From: Hahnella aquatica
GTDB lineage: Bacteria > Pseudomonadota > Gammaproteobacteria > Burkholderiales > Burkholderiaceae_A
NCBI GenBank assembly: GCA_965194505.1
Contig: OZ239144.1
Location: 1,488,001-1,552,000 of the forward strand
Direction of reading: 5' to 3'
Length of the DNA stretch: 64,000 nt
Shown here: positions 51,721 to 59,410 of the stretch, in pieces
Layout: every line of letters starts with the position of its first letter
Numbering within the stretch: position 1 is the stretch's first letter
Program-made: the position numbers and the translations under genes
The notes under the pieces: model-generated
The model's database searches: none
Seen by the model: only the letters and a program-made list of their open reading frames with translations
Told to the model about the DNA's origin: nothing

Positions 51721-53236
51721 CATTTACAACTATTTCACGGAGACGGTTGAACGCTTCGAGGAAAAGATGGCAGTCATTGAGGGTGATCAATCATGGACAT
51801 TTAAACAGTTGCAGCAAGCCACTCACTCACTGGCTGGGGTGCTACTGCAAAGAGGTGTTCCTCAGAATGCTGTTGTCGCAGTGCTTCTGAAGAAGTCATA
51901 TCGCGCGGTGGTGGCTGATCTGGCTATTACCGCCATTGGCAGCGCCTATATGAATCTGGATATCAAGAGTCCTTCCGCCCGTTTGGGACAGATTCTAGAT
52001 GTCATAGGTCCTTGTTTGGTGATTACAGATGCGCAGGGCTTACAGGTGTTGTCTCAGATTCCTGATCGGAAGGTTCCGGTTCTTAACATCGACGAGATTC
52101 GCTCAAACGAGATGGACCAAGTGGACAATCCCGGTGAATCACGTATGACGTCACTCATCGACACAGATCCATATTGCGTCATTAACACCTCTGGATCAAC
52201 GGGCATTCCCAAGGGGGTTGTTCTCAATCACCGCAGCTTCGTCGACTTCATGCATTGGAGCGTTTACGAATTGGATGTAAATGGACGCGAGGTTGTCGGA
52301 TCCTTGTCTCCTATCATCTTTGATATCTTTAGTTATGAGCTTTGCATGCTTGTATTTAAGGGGAGCACACTCTTTCTGATCGACGAGCGCTTGGCACCCT
52401 ACCCGGCAAAGATACTTGATGTTCTGGAAAAGAATCGGGTTAGCTTCATTTTTTGGGTGCCAACCATCATGGTGAATATCGCTAACATGGGGCTCTTGGA
52501 CAAGTTCGCGCTACGAGACCTCAAGATGGTGTGGTTTGCGGGCGAGGTATTCCCGACGGTTCACTTCAATAAGTGGTTTGATCGGTTCCCGGATGTCCGA
52601 TTCGTGAATCTCTATGGGCCGATAGAGATTACGCTCGACTGCACATTTCACGTTATCCGAGAGAGAATACCCGACGATCAGCCAATTCCCATCGGACGCC
52701 CTTGCCTTAATACAGCCTTACTCGTATTGAACGAGGACGGCACAGAAACTCCGGATGGCCAGATTGGTGACCTGTATGTTCGTGGCACATCCCTCGCTAT
52801 GGGCTACTACAACAATCCGGAACAGACTGCCCGGGCCTTTATCCAAAATCCCCTGAACAAGAGCTATCCAGAGACCATCTACAAGACGGGCGATCTGGTC
52901 ATGTGCCTTGAGGGTAAATACCATTTCAAGGGTCGCGCCGACACCATGATCAAGCATCTGGGATATCGAATCGAGCTGGCAGATATCGAGCACGCAATAA
53001 CCAGTTCGATCCCGGCTGTGCGAAATGTGTGCGTCCTCTATTCGCAAAGCAAAAAGGAGATCGTCGCATACTGCGAGCTGCGAGAAGGTCTTACTTTCCA
53101 AACGTTCCGATCGGTCTTGGGGAAGAGGCTACCTGCTTACATGATCCCAGGTCGGCTGGAGGAGGTTGATCAGATGCCCATGAATTCGAACGGTAAGATA
53201 GACCGACTGCACTTCAAAAATTTACTTGAAGGGTAA
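51710..53236 (+). CDS. Adenylation enzyme (NRPS A-domain/DltA-like)
   Basis: Stand-alone adenylate-forming enzyme of 508 residues, start ATG 51710. Core motifs: A3 NTSGSTGIPKG near residue 158, A4 FDIFSYELC with the Asp that usually binds an alpha-amino group, A5 NLYGPIEITLD (Ile in place of Thr), A7 YKTGDLVM, A8 GRADTMIKHLGYRIELADIE and A10 NSNGKID. This points to amino-acid or related acid activation for loading on a carrier protein; two such carriers follow. Substrate unknown. It opens the carrier-protein cassette. Confidence 0.85.
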   Translation: MKNSIYNYFTETVERFEEKMAVIEGDQSWTFKQLQQATHSLAGVLLQRGVPQNAVVAVLLKKSYRAVVADLAITAIGSAYMNLDIKSPSARLGQILDVIGPCLVITDAQGLQVLSQIPDRKVPVLNIDEIRSNEMDQVDNPGESRMTSLIDTDPYCVINTSGSTGIPKGVVLNHRSFVDFMHWSVYELDVNGREVVGSLSPIIFDIFSYELCMLVFKGSTLFLIDERLAPYPAKILDVLEKNRVSFIFWVPTIMVNIANMGLLDKFALRDLKMVWFAGEVFPTVHFNKWFDRFPDVRFVNLYGPIEITLDCTFHVIRERIPDDQPIPIGRPCLNTALLVLNEDGTETPDGQIGDLYVRGTSLAMGYYNNPEQTARAFIQNPLNKSYPETIYKTGDLVMCLEGKYHFKGRADTMIKHLGYRIELADIEHAITSSIPAVRNVCVLYSQSKKEIVAYCELREGLTFQTFRSVLGKRLPAYMIPGRLEEVDQMPMNSNGKIDRLHFKNLLEG

Positions 53237-53245
53237 GCTGGAGAC

Positions 53246-53764
53246 ATGGAATACCGAGGTCTCGAAATTGAAATTCGACGAATGGTCGACGATGACTTTG
53301 AATTGGTTCGACCTTGGTTTGACGACCCGGAAACTAGAAAGTGGTTGAAATCGGTTTACCGCTTGGGGAGATACAACCGGATTACGCATCAATTAAGTTT
53401 GAAGCAGAGGTCTAACTATTTGTGCATTGGGCTTGTCGGCAACGTGCCAGTTGGTTTGGTTGGTCTCAGCCAAATAGATCGACTCGATCGCTCGGCGATG
53501 GTATGGTACCTGACAGCAACTAACGAAATGCGAGGGCAGGGTATTGCGACAAGGTTGGTTAATCTGATTCTTAAAGAGGCGTTTGGACCCCTAACTCTGC
53601 ACTCCTTACATGCCTCGGTTGTAGAGGACAACATCGCTTCGTGCAGAGTTTTACAGAAGAATAATTTCCGCTGCATAGGAGTCCAGAGAGAAAGTCACTC
53701 TGTGGGTGGATCATTTCATGATCGTTTAATTTTTGATTTACTTATTGGGGAGCAAACTTCTTAG
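53246..53764 (+). CDS. GNAT acetyltransferase-like protein
   Basis: GNAT-fold acyltransferase of 172 residues. Core elements: N-terminal EIRRMVDDDFELVRPWFDD, central VPVGLVGLSQI, the acyl-CoA (or acyl-carrier) loop EMRGQGIATRLVNLIL and SCRVLQKNNFRCIG. In a locus with a carrier protein it might use acyl- or aminoacyl-ACP rather than acetyl-CoA. It lies 9 bp after the adenylation gene. Confidence 0.82.
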   Translation: MEYRGLEIEIRRMVDDDFELVRPWFDDPETRKWLKSVYRLGRYNRITHQLSLKQRSNYLCIGLVGNVPVGLVGLSQIDRLDRSAMVWYLTATNEMRGQGIATRLVNLILKEAFGPLTLHSLHASVVEDNIASCRVLQKNNFRCIGVQRESHSVGGSFHDRLIFDLLIGEQTS

Positions 53765-53784
53765 AGAGCGAGGGTTGGTCGAGT

Positions 53785-54063
53785 ATGAGCACACGTTGCT
53801 TACATGAGATTCAGGAACCGAACATGGAAATTCATGCAGCGATGGGTGTGGGCGGCGCCTATTTCATTTTCCGGGAACTCTCGTTTTCATACCCAGAGGC
53901 CCGACTCTGCGGGGTTCGCATCGTGAAGGAGAATACGGTCAGTGAGGAGTTGGATACAGAACTGCGGCAGTCCGCAAGCGCACCCGACTTACACCTAGTC
54001 GGAAATGACCTATACCTGATTCTCAACGATGGGGTTTTGGAGCTAACAAAATGGAGAAATTGA
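53785..54063 (+). CDS. Small hypothetical protein of the carrier-protein cassette
   Basis: Unrecognised protein of 92 residues. An internal segment of hydrophobic beta-strands (GGAYFIFRELSFSYPEARL and DLHLVGNDLYLIL) suggests a small soluble fold. The stop overlaps the ACP start (TGATG), so it is coupled with the carrier. A second ATG at 53824 could be the real start. No function can be assigned. Confidence 0.6.
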   Translation: MSTRCLHEIQEPNMEIHAAMGVGGAYFIFRELSFSYPEARLCGVRIVKENTVSEELDTELRQSASAPDLHLVGNDLYLILNDGVLELTKWRN

Positions 54064-54290
54064 TGAGTAGTCGTGTTGCGAAAATCATTCATTCTGTACG
54101 GCCAGAGATTCAGTTTAATTCAGGTCAAGACACGGAACTTTTTGGCGTGCTGGATTCCCTAGACATAATTTTGATTGTCGAGGAACTGGAGAAGCAGTTG
54201 GGCATTTCTATCGAAGCGGAGCAGATCGTTCCGGAGAACTTCGCGTCGTTGCGTATCCTTGAGGCTTTCGTCGAGGGCTGCAAGCGATGA
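54063..54290 (+). CDS. Acyl carrier protein 1
   Basis: Carrier protein of 75 residues. The phosphopantetheine serine lies in GVLDSLDIILIVEELE (DSL motif) around residue 32. It is an acidic four-helix bundle as in ACP/PCP. ATG 54063 is chosen for its TGATG coupling with the preceding gene. It overlaps the KAS III gene by 4 bp, suggesting a stoichiometric pair. Confidence 0.85.
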   Translation: MSSRVAKIIHSVRPEIQFNSGQDTELFGVLDSLDIILIVEELEKQLGISIEAEQIVPENFASLRILEAFVEGCKR

Positions 54291-55351
54291 ACCTGCGGTT
54301 TAAGGGGGCGCACATCCAAGGCATCCAATTGGTGTTGCCTGCGCGTGAGGTTAGTTTCGACAGCGAAGCCAACTCCTACGATTTTTCTCCGCAACAGTCG
54401 GCGAAGCTTAAGCTCGTGATGGGGTTCGACCGACGCAGAGTCGTCGCCGAAGGTGTCACTTGCTCGGACCTGGTTACCGCTGGATTTGAAGCCCTGACGC
54501 GTGACGACCTGCTTGACCTAAATACATTGGATGCCCTGATAGTCGTTACCCAGACTCCTGACTACCTCATCCCAGGGACGAGCTATGTTATCCATAGGCG
54601 GCTTGGGATGCGTCAGGATATGTTGTGTCTTGACATAAACCAGGGTTGCGCGGGGTTCATCGTCGGCCTCACGGTTGCGTTCTCGCTTTTGTATCAAAAG
54701 GGGATTCGGCGAGTGGCGCTGGTCAACGCCGACGTGGTCAGTCGTCTGGTCGCCCAGGGCGATCGAAACAGTCGCCCCATCATCGGGGATGCAGCTTCGA
54801 TCACGATTGTCGACGCGACATCCGACTGCGACGAGATCTATGGGAACATCAAGGTCGATGGTTCTGGCTGGGACGCTCTGATGGTGCCGGCTGGGGGAAT
54901 GAAAGTCCGACCGAGCCCTCAAACAGCCATTCCTGAGGTCGACGCAAGTGGAAATGCCAGAGCGCTTGATAACCTGATCATGAGGGGCGACGCGGTGTTC
55001 AACTTCGTCATGAAAGAAGTTCCGCCGATGATCCAGTCGCTACTTGAAGATGGTGGCGTGACGGTTTCGCAGGTGGACAGCTTTGTATTCCACCAGCCCA
55101 ATCCATTCATGCTTAGAAAACTGGCCGAGAAGCTCGGTGTTCCGCAGAGCAAGATGCCCATGGACCTGGTGCGTCATTTTGGAAACTCCAGTGGCGTCAG
55201 CATTCCGGCCGTGCTTTGCACAAGCTTTGACGCGTCGTATTTTGCGCGATCGCGTTTAATGTGTCTCGCCGGATTTGGCGTCGGGTTAACCTGGGGTTCG
55301 CTGCTCATGCCTATGAGCAATATTTCTTTTGCAAGAGTATTGGAGGTTTAA
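54287..55351 (+). CDS. Beta-ketoacyl-ACP synthase III-like protein
   Basis: FabH-like condensing enzyme of 354 residues. The active-site Cys lies in DINQGCAGFIVGL near residue 120, the His in FHQPNPFML near 270 and the Asn in HFGNSSGVSIPAV near 305, so the Cys-His-Asn triad is intact. It probably extends a primer by two carbons on the neighbouring ACP. It is similar in role to the KAS III genes in the Pseudomonas aeruginosa a-type flagellin glycosylation island (established for that island; inferred here). Confidence 0.88.
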   Translation: MNLRFKGAHIQGIQLVLPAREVSFDSEANSYDFSPQQSAKLKLVMGFDRRRVVAEGVTCSDLVTAGFEALTRDDLLDLNTLDALIVVTQTPDYLIPGTSYVIHRRLGMRQDMLCLDINQGCAGFIVGLTVAFSLLYQKGIRRVALVNADVVSRLVAQGDRNSRPIIGDAASITIVDATSDCDEIYGNIKVDGSGWDALMVPAGGMKVRPSPQTAIPEVDASGNARALDNLIMRGDAVFNFVMKEVPPMIQSLLEDGGVTVSQVDSFVFHQPNPFMLRKLAEKLGVPQSKMPMDLVRHFGNSSGVSIPAVLCTSFDASYFARSRLMCLAGFGVGLTWGSLLMPMSNISFARVLEV

Positions 55352-55570
55352 ATGGAAAAGCTTGTAGCCGAACTGTGTGAGATCCTTGAGGTAGTGGAAG
55401 TGCCGCTGGATGCCCGCTTTGAGGATTTACCGGAATGGGACTCCCTTAATGCGCTCAGCGTCATCGCGCTACTGGATTCATGCTATGGGATCCAGATCGA
55501 CGCCGCGGGACTTCAAAAGTTTGGCAGTATCAATGAGTTCGTACAGCATGTTCTCGCCAGCCGGAAATAA
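55352..55570 (+). CDS. Acyl carrier protein 2
   Basis: Second carrier, 72 residues, starting directly after the KAS III stop. The phosphopantetheine Ser is in EWDSLNALSVIALLD near residue 31. It differs in sequence from ACP 1, so the two are likely not simple duplicates but serve different partners (for example the adenylation enzyme and the KAS III). It overlaps the SDR gene by 23 bp. Confidence 0.87.
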   Translation: MEKLVAELCEILEVVEVPLDARFEDLPEWDSLNALSVIALLDSCYGIQIDAAGLQKFGSINEFVQHVLASRK

Positions 55571-56291
55571 GGCAGGCTACACCCTTATAACGGGGGCGAC
55601 CTCAACTATCGGTGCGGCAGTGGCGCGCCGCCGGTCCTCCACGGATCGGTTGCTGCTTCACGGGCGCGACACTCAGGCTCTGGATGCCCTGGCCGCGGAA
55701 TTAGGCGCTGTTACTGAGGTGCGGACTTGGTGTAGAAATCTGGCAAGCCCAGAGGGACTCCATGCGGAATTTCTCCAGTTGCTAGAGTCGGGCGACATTC
55801 ACGTCGAGCGGGTTGTTCATGCTGCAGGGCATCTCAAGATACTTCCGCTTCGTTCGTTTGAACTAGTGGACACGATGACCATCTTCAATGTGAATGTGTT
55901 CAGCATTATTGAGATTCTCAGGGTTTTGGCGCGCAAACCCCACCGCGAGTACTTGCATTCAGTCGTATTGATGTCAGCTCTATTCAGCAAATTTGGAGAC
56001 AAGGGTAACGCAGTTTACTCATCATCCAAGGGCGCGCTCAACAGTCTGATCAAGGGGTTAGCAGTTGAATTCCCCCAAACAAGATACAACGCTCTAATTC
56101 TTGGGGCTGTGAGAACACGCATGACCGAACATTTGTTTTCCGAAGGTGACGACAGCCAGCGTTTCGCCCGCTATTTGCTAGGCACGGGGCATGCCAACGA
56201 CGTCGCCGATGCGATCAATTTCCTGCTCAAGGATGGGCTTTGGATGACCGGCCAGGAGATCTTTCTGGACGGTGGGGCATCCGTCGCCTGA
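55548..56291 (+). CDS. Short-chain dehydrogenase/reductase (FabG-like)
   Basis: NAD(P)H oxidoreductase of 247 residues. Nucleotide motif TGATSTIGAAVARR near residue 14, catalytic Ser in VVLMSALF, YxxxK in VYSSSKGALN and the end motif LDGGASVA follow the FabG/SDR plan. ATG 55548 overlaps ACP 2. It likely reduces the 3-keto group made by the KAS III, giving a 3-hydroxyacyl group on the carrier. Confidence 0.87.
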   Translation: MFSPAGNKAGYTLITGATSTIGAAVARRRSSTDRLLLHGRDTQALDALAAELGAVTEVRTWCRNLASPEGLHAEFLQLLESGDIHVERVVHAAGHLKILPLRSFELVDTMTIFNVNVFSIIEILRVLARKPHREYLHSVVLMSALFSKFGDKGNAVYSSSKGALNSLIKGLAVEFPQTRYNALILGAVRTRMTEHLFSEGDDSQRFARYLLGTGHANDVADAINFLLKDGLWMTGQEIFLDGGASVA

Positions 56292-56317
56292 CTTATTTAT
56301 AAAACCAAGGGTATGCA

Positions 56318-57163
56318 GTGGAAAGTTATCTTTTCAAACACGATGGTGAGCTGATTTCGTCGGCAGCATTACGGCGCATCTTGCGTGAGTTGCAGGCTGA
56401 CCAGTGTGATGTACTCTATATCCATACCGGTATGCAGTTCGGCTTGCCCAACCTGGAGATGGGCCGATCCGGCCTTCTCGAAGCCATTGCAGAGGTGCTC
56501 TATGGGATGGCCGTGCCCACTTTGATCATGCCCTCTTACACCTTCAGTTTTTGCGATGGACAATTGTTCGACCGAGCAAAATCTGCAAGCCCGATGGGGG
56601 CTCTAAACGAGTACATGCGGGTGAGGCATCAATGGATGCGTTCTTGTGATCCACTTATGTCTAATATTTTGCATGGTGAGGAGCGCGGTCTGCTGACACA
56701 AATTGGCAAACATTCGGTCGGACGTGACTCCACATTCGATCTGTTGTCCTCCCTAAACGCGAAAGTCAAATTTCTGTTTCTGGGACCTCGCATTCACGAT
56801 TGCTTCACTTATATGCATTACCTTGAGGCATTTAAACAGGTGCCCTATCGATATGACTTTACATTTACGGGCTCCATTATCGATGGAACCCGCCGCTATG
56901 AGGACAAGTACACGTTATACATTCGTGACGAAGGCGTCCAGGCGGGCGGTGGTGCGAAGATTTACGAGAATATGCTGATAGAGCGGGATTTGGCAGGATT
57001 TGAGCGCGTGGGTGGCGGGGCGATTACCGTTGTTGATCTGGATTCAGCGCGTAGTCTGTATCTTGAGCTACTTGAGATCTCGCCCAATTTCTACATCGAG
57101 GAGGTCTTCGGCCAAGCAGTACGTCCGACTTCGTTGGCGCCAAGAAAGATGGTCGCGCTTTGA
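56318..57163 (+). CDS. Aminoglycoside 3-N-acetyltransferase (AAC(3))-fold acyltransferase
   Basis: Acyltransferase of the Antibiotic_NAT superfamily, 281 residues, GTG start. Family-like elements: VLYIHTGMQFG near residue 31, PTLIMPSYTFSFC near 67, RSCDPLMSNI, GRDSTFDLL and VGGGAITVVD. AAC(3)-like genes in sugar loci transfer acyl groups from CoA or ACP to amino sugars. With ACPs and condensing genes next door I infer it attaches the built group to the amino sugar. No antibiotic-resistance role is implied. Confidence 0.78.
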   Translation: MESYLFKHDGELISSAALRRILRELQADQCDVLYIHTGMQFGLPNLEMGRSGLLEAIAEVLYGMAVPTLIMPSYTFSFCDGQLFDRAKSASPMGALNEYMRVRHQWMRSCDPLMSNILHGEERGLLTQIGKHSVGRDSTFDLLSSLNAKVKFLFLGPRIHDCFTYMHYLEAFKQVPYRYDFTFTGSIIDGTRRYEDKYTLYIRDEGVQAGGGAKIYENMLIERDLAGFERVGGGAITVVDLDSARSLYLELLEISPNFYIEEVFGQAVRPTSLAPRKMVAL

Positions 57164-57210
57164 GTCTATCGCGTTACGTTGAAAAATTTTGACCCTCATT
57201 GGAGTCGACC

Positions 57211-58548
57211 TTGAGAATCACCCACTATAGCAATTCATTCATCTCGGTAAGGACGCAAGGAGAGCACATTGTGTGCGATCCATGGATAGGTAAAGCGAAT
57301 ACAGGAGGCTGGCAGAGTTTTCCAGAGTTCCCTGTCGATCAACTCGCGCGTCACTTGTCAGATGCACGCTGGGTCTACCTTTCACACCTTCATGATGATC
57401 ATTTTCACCCCGAGACCCTCAAGTCCCTGAATCTACTAGACCGAGAATTCATCTTAAAGCGGTTTCCAGCACCGGTGATGCGGGAGCGACTAAATAAACT
57501 CGGGGTGACGCGCATTAGAGAGTTTGATCCCTTCACGATAAATCAGGTCGGCTCCTTTGACATCGCTATCTTTCCGCAGATGACCAGCAACTCATCTGGG
57601 CTAGATGATGCCGTGAATTACGATTTAGACACGTCAATTGTCTTAAAGGCAGATGGCGAGGTTTTTTTTAACCAAGTTGACAACCCCCTTTCAACAGTTG
57701 ATTTGGAAGAGGTGCGAAATTGGATCTTGAGGTCGTTGGGCCCCATCGACATCTGCTGCTTAATGAGTGGCGCTGCCAGTGAATACCCTCACCTATTTCT
57801 CGGTATTGATCAGGTCAGTGAAAAGCGGCGTATCGTAGATGAGTCGCTTACTAAACTCGTGAGATGGTTGGAATTATTGGCACCCAAGTACTACTTCCCC
57901 GCCGGCGGAACTTATTTAATTCCGGGTTGGCTGAGTCGCTTCGGGGAGAATGTTGCGCAACCGGAATTTCATGAGATACGACAACTAATTGAGAACCTAA
58001 AGCTCGAGGTGCGTCCTCTCAAACTAGAGGGTGGCTTTTCTATAGATGTATCCACACACAAGCAATTCGATCCTGATGTAAGCCCGATCGAGCCGGACTT
58101 GGAGACCGCTATTCGCATGCACAGGTCCGATCCTTATGACTACGAGACTGTTATACCTCCACAATTTACAAGGATCATTGAGATTCTGGCTACTGCTCGA
58201 GAGAACTGGTTGAGGAAAATTCAGGAAGCCGAGCTTCATGTCTCGCAGTCGATCCGATTCGAGATCTACAACGAACTTGCTCTGAGGGAGGATGGACCTG
58301 ACGAAGAGCGTAGACTAGGAAGCTATCAACTTTTCGAAACGAGTAATAAAGAGGCCGGAAACCTTATAATCCACATTGACCAGCGTGCCCTGTACGGCTG
58401 CCTTACTAGGCGCTTTGTTTGGAATGGGGTACTAGGGTCACTATGCCTCTTCGAGCGAAAGCCAAATCGACACTTTCCAACGGATTTTTTTTCATTAAAC
58501 TTTTTGACGCTTACCCATGATCAAAAAAAGGCCTTTTCCTCTAATTGA
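57211..58548 (+). CDS. Metallo-beta-lactamase-fold protein
   Basis: Protein of 445 residues whose first 280 form an MBL fold: VCDPWIGKA, then the metal motif HLHDDHFH near residue 57-64, and the later acidic NQVDNPLS. The remaining residues have no clear match. The layout resembles the non-Rieske part of CMP-Neu5Ac hydroxylase-type proteins and UlaG-like hydrolases, so a role on a sugar or nucleotide sugar is possible. Start TTG 57211 is chosen for the GGAG ribosome site 7 bp upstream; TTG 57199 is an alternative. Confidence 0.75.
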   Translation: MRITHYSNSFISVRTQGEHIVCDPWIGKANTGGWQSFPEFPVDQLARHLSDARWVYLSHLHDDHFHPETLKSLNLLDREFILKRFPAPVMRERLNKLGVTRIREFDPFTINQVGSFDIAIFPQMTSNSSGLDDAVNYDLDTSIVLKADGEVFFNQVDNPLSTVDLEEVRNWILRSLGPIDICCLMSGAASEYPHLFLGIDQVSEKRRIVDESLTKLVRWLELLAPKYYFPAGGTYLIPGWLSRFGENVAQPEFHEIRQLIENLKLEVRPLKLEGGFSIDVSTHKQFDPDVSPIEPDLETAIRMHRSDPYDYETVIPPQFTRIIEILATARENWLRKIQEAELHVSQSIRFEIYNELALREDGPDEERRLGSYQLFETSNKEAGNLIIHIDQRALYGCLTRRFVWNGVLGSLCLFERKPNRHFPTDFFSLNFLTLTHDQKKAFSSN

Positions 58549-58657
58549 GGATTTGGTTCTAGAGGCCCCCATAAAGATTTCAAGTATTCTTGCCTCTCTT
58601 ATTATTGACTGAATTTTTGTTTACTATGTCGAACCCATGTCCGGCGCGCTAACCTAA

Positions 58658-58921
58658 AATGCCTTTATTGATCGGTTAAATAGAACCTACCGACACGAAG
58701 TCTTAGGCGCTTGGCTCCTCTCTGACCGTGGAGAGGTCTGTGAGCTTATCGAGGGGTGGATGAAATATTACAACGAGGATCGGCCCCATAGGGCTAACGA
58801 GAAGTTGCCACCCGTTCAGAGCTGGCAACACCCCACACCAGTAGAAATGTCCCCCATCAGAGTTTCTACTAGACGGGGGAGACTACACAACCCCTACACT
58901 GCTGTATCTAAGAGAGATTAA
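58658..58921 (+). mobile_element. IS3-family transposase (OrfB) C-terminal remnant
   Basis: A reading frame of 87 codons after Asn gives NAFIDRLNRTYRHEVLGAWL, then YYNEDRPH, the end of an IS3-type DDE transposase (NAFIERFNxTYRxEVL and YNxxRPH). There is no start codon in frame and a stop precedes it, so only the tail survives. It occupies most of the 448-bp gap between 58548 and 58997; otherwise that gap is AT-rich with no gene seen. It marks a recombination boundary. Confidence 0.82.
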
Positions 58922-58996
58922 GTGAAGTTCAATCGTGTTATGTTTTAGCATCACCAAGAGCGCATGCTCCGAATCAGCCAATTCAAGGAAATTTTT

Positions 58997-59404
58997 ATGC
59001 AGAAGAACGATCGGACCCCGAATCACGATGCGCCAGGTAATCTAGTAGTCTTGTCTTCAATTGAGATTCATAATTACCTTGAGCGAGCAATTCCAGAGAT
59101 AAAAATTATGGAAGAGAAAATTCTATCCTCGTCGTCTATTGCGAGTGTTCTGACGGAGATAAATCAATTAAGTGATGGCCTGGATCTCATCAACGTGTAT
59201 CTAAATTCTCTTAATTCTATCGGCCTAGAATTAAGCGCCGACGTTTCAAAGCTTATTACGAACTTGTCAGAATCCGTCACGTCCCTGCACGATTTCATGC
59301 AAGACGGGGACGCTCGCTCAATGGGCGCGTCACTAACGCACGAACTGCTGCCAACCTTGGCAGAGATCCAAGTGCTCTCATTCAACTTAAGCCAGAGCAA
59401 GTAA
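58997..59404 (+). CDS. Helical hypothetical protein before the Maf gene
   Basis: Protein of 135 residues, start ATG 58997 supported by an AGGAA ribosome site. It is mostly predicted helix with Leu/Ile/Ser-rich repeats (SSIASVLTEINQLSDGL, ELSADVSKLITNLSESVTSL). I do not recognise it. Its position 6 bp before the maf gene suggests an accessory role in flagellin glycosylation. Confidence 0.65.
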   Translation: MQKNDRTPNHDAPGNLVVLSSIEIHNYLERAIPEIKIMEEKILSSSSIASVLTEINQLSDGLDLINVYLNSLNSIGLELSADVSKLITNLSESVTSLHDFMQDGDARSMGASLTHELLPTLAEIQVLSFNLSQSK

Positions 59405-59410
59405 AGGCAA

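Noticed and set aside
56318..57163. Aminoglycoside resistance gene
   Set aside because: The protein has the AAC(3) fold, but its place inside a sugar/carrier-protein cassette makes a glycan acyltransferase much more likely.
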